The notes under the pieces: generated by a model
What the model was told of the DNA's origin: nothing
Seen by the model: the letters and a program-made list of their open reading frames with translations, nothing else
Database searches by the model: none
Assembly: GCF_900141705.1 (NCBI RefSeq)
Contig: NZ_FQYM01000004.1
Coordinates: 1-64,000 of the forward strand
Reading direction: 5' to 3'
Source of the DNA: Fibrobacter sp. UWP2
GTDB taxonomy: Bacteria > Fibrobacterota > Fibrobacteria > Fibrobacterales > Fibrobacteraceae
Length of the DNA: 64,000 bases
In this document: one piece after another, positions 52,962 through 60,812 of the stretch
Layout of the letters: every line of letters starts with the position of its first letter
How positions within the stretch are numbered: the first letter of the stretch is position 1
Position numbers and translations under genes: made by a program

Positions 52962-53594
52962 ATGGACAACGAACTGACGCTTTTGATAGGGAAGGATGAA
53001 AAGATTCTCTATGCCGGCAAGCCCGACAAGAGGTGCTTCATTTTTGAATGCATCTTCAATCCGCTGCTCCCGTTCGCGCTTGTATGGGGACTTTTTGACA
53101 TGTTCTTTATCGGGGCGGCCTTTTCTTCGGACAAGTCGAACGAGGCAGCCTTCTTTATTGTCCCCTTCATGGCACTTCACCTGATGCCGGTATGGCTTTA
53201 CTTGGGCGGGGCTCTGCTCTCGTTTAGGCGGTACCGTAATACGGCTTACATCGTCACGGATAAGGGTATCTACGCTTCTGGCGGTATCTTTGCAAGGACA
53301 TACAAGTCAAAACCTTTTGCGGAACTTTCGCATGTGGACTTGCATCGCGGTATTTTTGACCAGTGGTTTGGCGTGGGCGATATCATCACGACCTCGGCCC
53401 AGGCGAACCCGGCGACGCTGAACGGGCGAGGAAGGTCGACTAATGCGGGCATTTCCATCGACAGCATTGCCAATTACGCTGAAGTGTACAAGCTCGTGAA
53501 AAAGCTGCAAGAAGACATCTACACCGACGTGATGTACCCCAACGACTTGCGCCCCCAGGAAAATCACGGGTATAAGTCGAAGTATAAAGGCTAG
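52962..53594 (+). CDS. Bacterial PH-domain membrane protein
   Basis: 210 residues. A short N-terminal segment (LLIGKDEKILYAGKPDKR) and two hydrophobic helices (LLPFALVWGLFDMFFIGAAF, FFIVPFMALHLMPVWLYLGGALL) precede a bPH2-like domain: YIVTDKGIYASGGIFARTYKSKPFAELSHVDLHRGIFDQWFGVGDI. Typical of YdbT-type proteins, whose role is unclear. GAGG lies before the ATG at 52962. Confidence 0.78.
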   Translation: MDNELTLLIGKDEKILYAGKPDKRCFIFECIFNPLLPFALVWGLFDMFFIGAAFSSDKSNEAAFFIVPFMALHLMPVWLYLGGALLSFRRYRNTAYIVTDKGIYASGGIFARTYKSKPFAELSHVDLHRGIFDQWFGVGDIITTSAQANPATLNGRGRSTNAGISIDSIANYAEVYKLVKKLQEDIYTDVMYPNDLRPQENHGYKSKYKG

Positions 53595-54031
53595 GGCTTG
53601 ATGGTTATCGGCGTGCCATCTTTGACGGCGTCGTATATTTCTTCGATTTCGTCGTTCGTGACGGCGATGCAGCCGGCGGTCCAGTCTTTCCACTTGTGCC
53701 AGAATTTAAAGAGGAATGCAGGAAATCTGTTCGGATAGCCGTGAATCATGATGTCGCCGCCGGGCTCGTAGTTGCCTTCTTTTGCGGCCTTGATTTGCTC
53801 TGCGTTCGGGTACGAAATCTTTAGCGATAAATGGAAAATGCTCTTGGGATTGTGTCTTTCGATGGTGTAGTCGCCTTCGGGTGTCTTGTTGTCGCCGGAC
53901 TTGACCTTCGCACCCACGGGATTCTTGCCCAGCGAAATCCTGTACGTCTTGACGATATTCTCGCCGTTGCGCAAGTGCATTTGGCGCTTCGCCTTTTCTA
54001 CGAGAATGTTGTCGATGGGTGAGGAGAGCAT
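53591..54031 (-). CDS. L,D-transpeptidase (YkuD domain), no signal peptide
   Basis: A 146-residue single-domain YkuD protein: ILVEKAKRQMHLRNGENIVKTYRISLGKNPVGAKV, TPEGDYTIERHNPKS, GGDIMIHGYPN (active-site His) and DWTAGCIAVTNDEIEEIY (Cys nucleophile). Such enzymes form 3-3 or other cross-links in the wall. With the ATG at 54031 there is no export signal; a TTG at 54073 in frame adds 14 residues but no signal either. It overlaps the PH-domain gene stop by 4 bp on the opposite strand. Confidence 0.85.
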   Translation of the reverse strand: MLSSPIDNILVEKAKRQMHLRNGENIVKTYRISLGKNPVGAKVKSGDNKTPEGDYTIERHNPKSIFHLSLKISYPNAEQIKAAKEGNYEPGGDIMIHGYPNRFPAFLFKFWHKWKDWTAGCIAVTNDEIEEIYDAVKDGTPITIKP

Positions 54032-54055
54032 GGGTTGAAATGTAGTTTTTTTAGA

Positions 54056-54179
54056 ATTCGCCGCAAAACTCAAGGCCGAGTTGGTGTAGGGTGGGGTTGC
54101 GTGCTAAAGTTCATTGCTCGTAAAGAGCGACTATAAGACCTACTTTTGAATATTTCTTTAGTTATGCGGGCTCGCAAGC
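54056..54179. repeat. Repeat, unsplit copy (empty-site candidate)
   Basis: Begins CGCCGCAAAACTCAAGG and GGTGTAGGGT, then GCTC-GTAAA-GAGC, TATAAGACCTAC, and ends TTATGCGGGCTCGCAAGC. Its left part matches 55503-55585 and its right part 56842-56890, which lie on either side of a lipoprotein gene. TATAAG at 54132-54137 is the junction. Confidence 0.75.
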
Positions 54180-54184
54180 AGCTT

Positions 54185-54772
54185 TTATGTTGTCACGAAC
54201 TTAATCAGTTCTGTATAATCCCCAGAATCGGCAGCATGAAGCGCGTCAATATACTTCTTCCGTAAATCCGTAATGTCGTTCAAGCTGGTATCACCCCAGT
54301 AGAGCCGCGGCTCGCCAAGTTGCTGCATAAGCAGGTCCGCCATCAGTCGCGAAATTCTACCATTGCCGTTAGGGAACGGGTGGATTAAAACAAGCCTGTG
54401 GTGAAGCCGGACGGCTATTTCCAAGTTGGGGAATGTATGGTTCTCCATCCAGAATTTCACATCATCGAACAACGTCTTCAATTTGACGGGAATTTGGTAT
54501 GGCGCGACCCCAATGTTTCTTTCCGTCGTTCGGTATTCACCGGCCCATTTCCACACTTGACCGAACATCCTTTTGTGCAATTTCATAAGGAATGTATCGT
54601 TTAGAACATCTCGTTGCTTGTGAGTTGCGAGCCACATTTCAGCATCCAAAATATTGCGCGTTTCGAACTCGTTGAGTTCGCGCCTAAGTGTTATCCACTT
54701 GGGCTTTAACCCTTCGCGTTCTTCTGGCGTAAGGGGCGTAGAATTGTCGTCTGATGTAAATATATCGGCCAT
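54185..54772 (-). CDS. Fic-domain protein (mobile mystery protein B)
   Basis: A 195-residue Fic protein. LHHRLVLIHPFPNGNGRISRLMAD carries the full HPFxxGNGR catalytic loop (His about 131). KRMFGQVWKWAGEYRTTERNIGV is also family-typical. The N-terminal pattern DNSTPLTPEEREGL matches mobile mystery protein B. Paired with the HTH protein upstream, it looks like a toxin or regulator in a two-gene module. No separate inhibitory (S/T)xxxE(G/N) peptide is obvious. The start ATG at 54772. Confidence 0.85.
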   Translation of the reverse strand: MADIFTSDDNSTPLTPEEREGLKPKWITLRRELNEFETRNILDAEMWLATHKQRDVLNDTFLMKLHKRMFGQVWKWAGEYRTTERNIGVAPYQIPVKLKTLFDDVKFWMENHTFPNLEIAVRLHHRLVLIHPFPNGNGRISRLMADLLMQQLGEPRLYWGDTSLNDITDLRKKYIDALHAADSGDYTELIKFVTT

Positions 54773-54832
54773 ACCCAAAATATAAATTATGGGCATGTCA
54801 TAAAATGACAAAATGACGAATGGGGAAAATTT

Positions 54833-55276
54833 TTACTTATCCCAAATGCGCCTTATGTTCTTGGCTATCATCTCATCGGCCATGTCCGTCAGGATATGCG
54901 GATCATCGGCAAGTTGATTTTCCAATGCCATGTTCGTGTTGACGCTCGATAGGATTGCTTCGGCTTTTTTGTGGGCCTGTCGTTTAATCGTCTCCTGCAG
55001 GCTGCTCTTGGGGATAAAACCGTAAACGAAATCGCAGTCAAGGCCTTCCGCGATTTTTTTCATGGTCGAAATCTTGAGGTTGCTTTCGTTGAGTTCCATC
55101 TTGGCGATGCGCGGCTGAGAAAGCCCGACGCGTTCCGCAAGTTGTTTTGCGGTCATTCCGAGAGCCCGACGAACGGCGGAAATCCACCCTTGCTTGGGAG
55201 GTTGGGCGTCGCGAAGCTGGGCGAGGTTTCCCGTCTTATGGGCAAGAGCCCTGAGCAAAATCAACCTTTCGTTCAT
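54833..55276 (-). CDS. HTH protein (mobile mystery protein A)
   Basis: 147 residues. GWISAVRRALGMTAKQLAERVGLSQPRIAKMELNESNLKISTMKKIAEGLDCDF is a helix-turn-helix of the XRE type with the mobile mystery protein A flank. Upstream is an AT-only inverted repeat (55286-55325), a likely operator and promoter, so it probably represses its own two-gene operon. The Fic gene follows 60 bp downstream. Confidence 0.87.
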   Translation of the reverse strand: MNERLILLRALAHKTGNLAQLRDAQPPKQGWISAVRRALGMTAKQLAERVGLSQPRIAKMELNESNLKISTMKKIAEGLDCDFVYGFIPKSSLQETIKRQAHKKAEAILSSVNTNMALENQLADDPHILTDMADEMIAKNIRRIWDK

Positions 55277-55285
55277 AAAATAACC

Positions 55286-55325
55286 TATTTATTATAATAT
55301 TCTTAGATAATATAATAAATATATT
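55286..55325. promoter_or_regulatory. AT-rich inverted repeat, probable operator of the HTH/Fic pair
   Basis: TATTTATTATAATATT and ATAATATAATAAATA face each other around CTTAG, directly upstream of the HTH gene. TATAAT-like -10 boxes are present in both arms, so the repressor could block its own promoter. Confidence 0.5.
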
Positions 55326-55502
55326 ATATAATTTCAATAAAATATAACTTTTTTATTGTAAATTGAAACGTGGCTGCGAAAATTCCAAAAAACAATTTGA
55401 AGTCTAGGAAGAAAACTGCTAATATATCGGCGCTTTTGATAGAATCTAAGAGGAATTCGCCAATATTTGAGCACGAGTGTGGATTTTGGGACTTGATTTT
55501 AA

Positions 55503-55585
55503 GAACTCGCCGCAAAGCTCAATGCCGAGATGGTGTAGGGTAGGGCTCGCGCTAAAAGCATCTGCTCATAAAGAGCTGCTATAAG
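55503..55585. repeat. Repeat, left part next to the lipoprotein 3' end
   Basis: CGCCGCAAAGCTCAATGCCGAG … GCTC-ATAAA-GAGC … GCTATAAG; about 80% identical by eye to 54058-54137. It ends in TATAAG (55580-55585), 4 bp before the lipoprotein stop codon. Confidence 0.75.
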
Positions 55586-55589
55586 GCGA
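55586..55589. other. Junction between repeat and lipoprotein stop codon
   Basis: GCGA separates TATAAG from the TAA (minus strand) of the lipoprotein. The rest of 55326-55502 is AT-rich without a supported gene. Confidence 0.4.
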
Positions 55590-56828
55590 TTATTGTGCCA
55601 GCGTAATTAGGCAAGCCTTAAATTCGTCAATATTTTCAATTTTGTACGAGTCAACATATTCGACACCGGTTTCTTCATGCGTATCCAATTCAAAGTTGGG
55701 CGCATTTTCGGCCTTGCATGTTTCACTGGTGAGCTTAGCATCTCTAAAGTAATGCAGATGGCAAACTTTGCTGCCGGAGGCGAGGTCCAAATCAACTTCA
55801 GACTGGGAATCGGAATAATACTGGATACGGTGAGTGTTTTCACCAAGGGTGGCCGAAAATTCCTGACCGCCGATAGTGAAGGTAACGGCATACTTGCTTT
55901 GACTTGAAATAGCCACTTCGGATGGAATGGTAATTCCGCCCGATTGAAGGAAGAAATCGTAAGGATAAATGCTTATGTTTTTAGTGTCACCTTTTTTGAT
56001 GTTTATAATGGATTCATAAAGGGATCGCATGGCGTAGGTATCGGTGTAGCTTTCGTCTTTATCCAAGGTTCCTTCGCTTGGCATTAAAGATTCGGGCGGG
56101 ATACAGCTCCCGTCTGCTAGAGTGGTATATACAAGCTGAGAATCTGCTTCAAAAACATAATGGATTGTGTATGGTTTGGGTTTGTTATTGCAAGAAATGG
56201 AACCTGCTTCGTAGTCGCATGTTGTGAAGGCCCAGTCTCCGAGGAGGTTGTTCGTGGAACCACCCACCAAAACGGTGGCCATAGTATCGGGATCGCCTTC
56301 TTTGTTCTGAATTATAACTAGAGTATCTCCGATAAAGATGTAACTCCGTTTATGCTGCAGAACTTCGTCTATATGGGCAAATGTATAGTTGCCATTTAGA
56401 TGTTGGCATTCGTCGTAGGAGTGATCTTCAAATATGGTGAATTTCTTGTTTGCGTCGTCATGGTTATACTTGTATCGAAAATTAGTGGAACAGTAGTCCT
56501 TAGCACTTGCGACTGCGCTGGAACTGCTTTCGGTACTGGGTGAAGATGGCGTTGCTGTTGATGAGGATGATCCGTTACTAGAGGAAGATTCAACGGCACT
56601 GGAGGAGGATTCTTTTGCGCTAGAATAGGGTTCGGTAGCGCTAGATTGTGTCGATTCTTCGCTGGAGATTGCATCGGAACTGCTTTCAATGTCTTCTACG
56701 CTGCTAGAAGATTCTAGTGACGAATCTGGGACGCTGGAACTGTTATCGTCTCCGCATGCTGAGATAAAGATTGCGGACAACAGCACGATACAAGAAATAA
56801 TAAATGTTTTACCCGAAACAGTCTTCAT
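55590..56828 (-). CDS. Ser-rich lipoprotein of unknown function
   Basis: 412 residues. The signal peptide ends in a lipobox (IFISAC|G, about residue 25). A low-complexity linker of about 80 residues alternates Ser/Glu/Ala (SLESSSSVEDIESSSD and repeats). The C-terminal domain of about 300 residues has many Cys and beta-type sequence, without a known family. The linker places the domain away from the membrane. It is AT-richer than core genes and lies between two halves of a repeat, so it may be an inserted unit. Confidence 0.8.
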   Translation of the reverse strand: MKTVSGKTFIISCIVLLSAIFISACGDDNSSSVPDSSLESSSSVEDIESSSDAISSEESTQSSATEPYSSAKESSSSAVESSSSNGSSSSTATPSSPSTESSSSAVASAKDYCSTNFRYKYNHDDANKKFTIFEDHSYDECQHLNGNYTFAHIDEVLQHKRSYIFIGDTLVIIQNKEGDPDTMATVLVGGSTNNLLGDWAFTTCDYEAGSISCNNKPKPYTIHYVFEADSQLVYTTLADGSCIPPESLMPSEGTLDKDESYTDTYAMRSLYESIINIKKGDTKNISIYPYDFFLQSGGITIPSEVAISSQSKYAVTFTIGGQEFSATLGENTHRIQYYSDSQSEVDLDLASGSKVCHLHYFRDAKLTSETCKAENAPNFELDTHEETGVEYVDSYKIENIDEFKACLITLAQ

Positions 56829-56841
56829 ATAAAGATCCTTT

Positions 56842-56890
56842 TATAAGACTTACAACCTTAATATACCTTTATTTATGCAGGTTCACAAGC
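56842..56890. repeat. Repeat, right part upstream of the lipoprotein
   Basis: TATAAGACTTAC … AATAT … CTTTATTTATGCAGGTTCACAAGC resembles 54132-54179. It begins with the TATAAG that also ends the left part. Confidence 0.65.
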
Positions 56891-56964
56891 GTTTTGTCGC
56901 TGAAAAAATCAGAAATTTAAGATAAAAGAACTGCGGTTTTGTCCATTTTTTTTGCTCACAATAC

Positions 56965-56998
56965 AAAAAACGCCCAGGCTTTGAACTTGGACGTTTTT
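56965..56998. terminator. Terminator downstream of the lipoprotein at 57-58.4 kb
   Basis: AAAAACGCCCAGGC, loop, CTTGGACGTTTTT; imperfect stem of about 10 bp with T-runs on both strands. Nearly the same sequence as at 58423-58453. Confidence 0.65.
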
Positions 56999-57047
56999 GA
57001 AAAGGGGTGGGGTGTGTCTCTCCCTCGTCTAGGGCACCGGCCTAAAA

Positions 57048-58406
57048 CTAGAAATCTAGGACCCTCATTGAGAAAGGTCTTTGTGCAAAATCTTTTAGAA
57101 GAGACGATTTTGGCAATGCATTGATTTTTTTATTGAACTCGTCAGAAAAAACATACGGATAAGAACGGTATGCGATAAGAATGTGTAGGGTGTGGTTTAT
57201 CCAAGGAGTTATGGTTGAATTTAATTCTTGATATATTTTGTGGTAGACTGTGGAGTCTGACACGGTGTTTTTATCTAGTAAATTGAGAAGGGAAAATTCG
57301 TAGTCAGAAATTGGCATGGCTCCATAATATTTTTCTAGTCTTAAGGCGGCATTCAAGTATGTCCGTAAAGAATCGAGTTTTCCTTCATCAAGGGCTCGGA
57401 TTATGCTTGAACGGACTGGTATTTCGGCTGGTATTGAAATGGGGGATTTTATTTGGTAAGGCTTGAAATGTACATTGTGAGGGGATGTGTTGTGCAGCGA
57501 GTTATAGGGAATATGTTCTGAGTAGCTGTTTAGCACTAAATCGCCGTCAAATTTAGCATAGGGCTTCAGTAGAAAAATCCGTGCAGATGAATCCGGAGTA
57601 GATGTCTGTCCTAAGGTGACAAGACTTTTCATTTCTTCGTTAAAGAACATACCTTGATGTTCTACATATGAAAACTCATAAACGGAATCTTCTGGCGCTT
57701 TAACCCATTGTTGAGTTTCTTTATCAAAGAATTCGATGATTTTGAGTCTTCCTGCAGTATAAAATTTTCTTTTTTTGTCATTGAATAATTTTAAGATGAG
57801 TATATATCTTTCGTTTTCGGGGATTATATTTGATTCTTGGAGAAAATCATGACGTAAGTCGTAATTTTCATCGGATATAGCCACACCAGGCCAAGTCATT
57901 TCCCAATGCCTTCCGTCGTCCTTCTTTAATGAAAGTAGTTTTCCGTAAATCAGGCTTTGATGATTTGCTGGATTATCGTTTGCCCTGTCGGCATAATTTG
58001 GTGCGTATTTACTACGTGGTCGGGGAGAGGGGTTCTTTTGATAGAGTTCTCGATATTTGGAATAATACTCAATGGCTTTTTTTGTATCTTGTTTATGCAT
58101 TACGCGCTCGGCGTATCCCATGTAGATATGTGGGTTGAGTGAGTCTAGAAGCCAAGCTCGGTTGAAATATGGCATGCAAAATCCATAGCCTGCCGAAAAG
58201 CCTTCTGCAATAAGTTCTTTTGCTTTTTCTTGCGCGGAGTCTACTTCTTGGGCCCAGGCGAGATCTTTTTGGTAGATGGAATCGGCTTTGATTTCTTCCA
58301 TAGTTTTTTCGGGGTAACCATATAGTGGAAGTTCGTTAAGCGGAGGATAGTAACATCCGACAAACAGACATGATATGCCGAGTAGTAAAATTATGTATAA
58401 ACGCAT
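57048..58406 (-). CDS. Lipoprotein of unknown function
   Basis: 452 residues with a lipobox (SCLFVGC|YYP, Cys 18). The first ~140 residues after it include AELIAEGF… NPHIYMGYAERVMHKQDTKKAIEYYSKYRELYQKNP, a TPR-like helical pair; the rest is beta-rich. AT-rich codon use differs from the core genes on its right. No partner genes are adjacent. Confidence 0.78.
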   Translation of the reverse strand: MRLYIILLLGISCLFVGCYYPPLNELPLYGYPEKTMEEIKADSIYQKDLAWAQEVDSAQEKAKELIAEGFSAGYGFCMPYFNRAWLLDSLNPHIYMGYAERVMHKQDTKKAIEYYSKYRELYQKNPSPRPRSKYAPNYADRANDNPANHQSLIYGKLLSLKKDDGRHWEMTWPGVAISDENYDLRHDFLQESNIIPENERYILILKLFNDKKRKFYTAGRLKIIEFFDKETQQWVKAPEDSVYEFSYVEHQGMFFNEEMKSLVTLGQTSTPDSSARIFLLKPYAKFDGDLVLNSYSEHIPYNSLHNTSPHNVHFKPYQIKSPISIPAEIPVRSSIIRALDEGKLDSLRTYLNAALRLEKYYGAMPISDYEFSLLNLLDKNTVSDSTVYHKIYQELNSTITPWINHTLHILIAYRSYPYVFSDEFNKKINALPKSSLLKDFAQRPFSMRVLDF

Positions 58407-58422
58407 ACTTATAAAATAATAT

Positions 58423-58453
58423 AAACGCCCAGGCTTTTAACCTGGACGTTTTT
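58423..58453. terminator. Hairpin between leuD and the lipoprotein gene
   Basis: AAACGCCCAGG, loop CTTTTAA, CCTGGACGTTTTTG. It follows leuD on the minus strand and resembles 56965-56998. Confidence 0.55.
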
Positions 58454-58465
58454 GAAATGTGACTA

Positions 58466-58561
58466 GATCCTTCGACTACGCAACTTGCGTTGCTTCTACC
58501 CAAAGGGCATAACTCAACTAGAGAACTAAAGTTCTAAGTTTCGTTTAGCTCAGGATGACAC
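58466..58561. repeat. GATCCTTCGAC…GCTCAGGATGACA repeat, intergenic copy
   Basis: Same ends as the in-gene copy at 1262-1351, with a different middle (TACGCAACTTGCGTTGCTTC… and AACTAGAGAACTAAAGTTC…), about 96 bp. It lies between leuD and the downstream terminator. Confidence 0.75.
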
Positions 58562-58604
58562 CTCATACCTCAAAGGCACGAAGTGCCGACCTCACGCCTC
58601 ATTC

Positions 58605-59207
58605 CTACTTCAGAAAGTTCATGTACGGCAGCTTGCTTGCAAGTTCCTGCACCTTGTCGGCGTTGGCCATGAGGGCGGAGCGTGCGTGCCAGGAGCCGTC
58701 GAGGAACTGACCGCGGGGGCCGTCAGCAAGCGTGAGCTCGATGGTTTCGTCACCCATCTTGAGCGTGCGGCTTTCGGTGCTCGTCACGAGTTCTTCGCTC
58801 GGGTGTGCTTCGATCCAAGCGAGAATCTTGTCGGCCACTTCGTGGCTCACCTTGTAGCAAGGCACGCCAATGGCCACGCAGTTACCGAAGAAGATTTCGG
58901 AGTAGCTTTCGGCGATGATGGCGCGGATGCCCCAGCGCTTGAGAGCCTGCGGAGCGTGTTCACGGCTGGAACCGCAACCGAAGTTCTGGTTCGAAACGAG
59001 AATGGAACCGTTCTTGTAGGCCGGATCGCGGAACGGGTGAACCTTGCCCTGTGCGGCGAGGCCAGCGATATCGTCGGCAAAGGCGTTGTCGCCGAGGCCT
59101 TCGAACGTGACGCACTTGAGGAAGCGTGCCGGGATGATACGGTCAGTGTCGATGTCGTTGCCGCGTACAGGAACGCCGGAACCTTTAACAATGTCGATAG
59201 AATTCAT
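58605..59207 (-). CDS. leuD: 3-isopropylmalate dehydratase small subunit
   Basis: Swivel domain of the aconitase-type LeuCD in leucine synthesis: VKGSGVPVRGNDIDTDRIIPARFLK, ILVSNQNFGCGSSREHAPQALKRWGIRAIIAESYSEIFFGN. 200 residues, normal. It starts 18 bp after the leuC stop, so the two are co-transcribed. Confidence 0.95.
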   Translation of the reverse strand: MNSIDIVKGSGVPVRGNDIDTDRIIPARFLKCVTFEGLGDNAFADDIAGLAAQGKVHPFRDPAYKNGSILVSNQNFGCGSSREHAPQALKRWGIRAIIAESYSEIFFGNCVAIGVPCYKVSHEVADKILAWIEAHPSEELVTSTESRTLKMGDETIELTLADGPRGQFLDGSWHARSALMANADKVQELASKLPYMNFLK

Positions 59208-59225
59208 TTTTTAAATCTCCTTGCG

Positions 59226-60635
59226 TTACTTGATGTACTTGCGGACGTCGGTGACCTTGCCTTCGATGGCGGCGGCGGCCACCATGGCGGGGCTCATGAG
59301 GATGGTGCGGCCCGTGGGGCTGCCCTGACGGCCCTTGAAGTTACGGTTGCTGGAGCTTGCGCTCACCTGGCGACCCTTGAGCTTGTCCGGGTTCATGGCG
59401 AGGCAGAGCGAGCAGCCTGCTTCGCGCCATTCGGCACCGGCTTCCTTAAAGATCTTGTCGAGACCGAGAGCTTCGGCTTCCACCTTGATCTTCATGGAAC
59501 CAGGAACGACCCACATCTTGACGGTCGGGGCGACCTTGTGGCCCTTGATGATTTCGGCGGCGGCCTGCAAGTCGCTCAAGCGGCCGTTGGTGCAGCTACC
59601 CACGAAGGCGATGTCGATCGGGCGGCCAATCATCTTGGAACCTTCTTCCCAGCCCATGTATTCGTAGGCTTCGGAGATGACCTTCTTTTCGCTGCCTTCG
59701 AATTCGCTGATCTTCGGCATGTTGCCGTTCAGCGGAATGGCCTGGGCAGGCGTAATGCCCCAGGTCACCATCGGTTCGAGGTTGTCGCAATTGATTTCAA
59801 CTTCGTCGTCAAACTGGGCGTCGGCGTCGGTAGCCACAGACTTCCAGTAAGCGACGGCTTCGTCCCACTTGTCGGCCTTCGGGGCGTACGGACGGCCCTT
59901 GAGGTATTCAAAAGTCTTTTCGTCGGGGTTGCAGTAACCGACGCGGGCGCCGCCTTCGATAGCCATGTTGCAGACCGTCATACGGCCTTCCATGCCCATT
60001 TCTTCGATGACCGGACCTGCAAATTCGTAAGCGTAGCCAACGCCACCGTTCACGCCGAGCTTTGCGATGTAGGCGAGGGCCACGTCCTTGGCGGTCACAC
60101 CCGGCTTCAGCTTGCCGGTGAACTTGATGCGGCGAGTCTTGAGCGGGCTCATGGCGAGCGTCTGGGTAGCGAGAACGTCTGCCACCTGGCTCGTGCCGAT
60201 ACCGAATGCGATTGCACCGAAGGCACCGTGCGTTGCCGTGTGGGAGTCACCGCAGGCAACAGTCATGCCCGGCTGGGTCACGCCTTCTTCCGGGCCCACG
60301 ATGTGGATAACGCCCTGTTCGGCGGTAGCGGGGCCAAAGAACTTGATGCCGTTGTTCTTGGTGTTGTTTTCGATATGGGAGAACATCTCTTCGGAAATGC
60401 CGTCCTTGAGCGGGCGGTTGCGTTCCGGGAACGTGGTCGGGATAATGTGGTCGACCGTGGCGAAAGTGCGTTCCGGGAACAGCACCTTCTGGCCTTCTTC
60501 GCGGAGCTGCGCAAAAGCCTGCGGGCTCGTGACTTCGTGGCAGAGGTGGAGCCCGATAAAGAGCTGGCACTGGCCGCTCGGGAGCTTTGCTACCGTGTGG
60601 CTTTCAAAAATCTTCTGATAGAGTGATTTTCCCAT
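59226..60635 (-). CDS. leuC: 3-isopropylmalate dehydratase large subunit
   Basis: Catalytic iron-sulfur subunit. [54 protein letters not shown] and [12 protein letters not shown] supply the three cluster Cys. [25 protein letters not shown] is the closing signature. The 469-residue form starting at ATG 60635 ([15 protein letters not shown]) is normal; a longer upstream reading frame is not supported. Confidence 0.96.
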   Translation of the reverse strand: MGKSLYQKIFESHTVAKLPSGQCQLFIGLHLCHEVTSPQAFAQLREEGQKVLFPERTFATVDHIIPTTFPERNRPLKDGISEEMFSHIENNTKNNGIKFFGPATAEQGVIHIVGPEEGVTQPGMTVACGDSHTATHGAFGAIAFGIGTSQVADVLATQTLAMSPLKTRRIKFTGKLKPGVTAKDVALAYIAKLGVNGGVGYAYEFAGPVIEEMGMEGRMTVCNMAIEGGARVGYCNPDEKTFEYLKGRPYAPKADKWDEAVAYWKSVATDADAQFDDEVEINCDNLEPMVTWGITPAQAIPLNGNMPKISEFEGSEKKVISEAYEYMGWEEGSKMIGRPIDIAFVGSCTNGRLSDLQAAAEIIKGHKVAPTVKMWVVPGSMKIKVEAEALGLDKIFKEAGAEWREAGCSLCLAMNPDKLKGRQVSASSSNRNFKGRQGSPTGRTILMSPAMVAAAAIEGKVTDVRKYIK

Positions 60636-60812
60636 AGCTTTCTCGTTTTGTTGAATATTTTTGCCGCGCGGCCTCGGGAGGGGTTTTTGCCCAGGCGGGG
60701 CTTTGCGGTGCCAAATATAGCATTTTGTTTTCTCTCGTAAACGTTTTTTGGCGCTTTCTGTTGAGTATAGTCCGTTCAATGGAGTAGTTTTAGGGTATAA
60801 CAAGGATTGGTT

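Noticed and set aside
57000-57070. Possible tRNA-like sequence near the lipoprotein 3' end
   Set aside because: No acceptor or T-arm pairing can be formed; it is the coding end of the lipoprotein and its downstream region.
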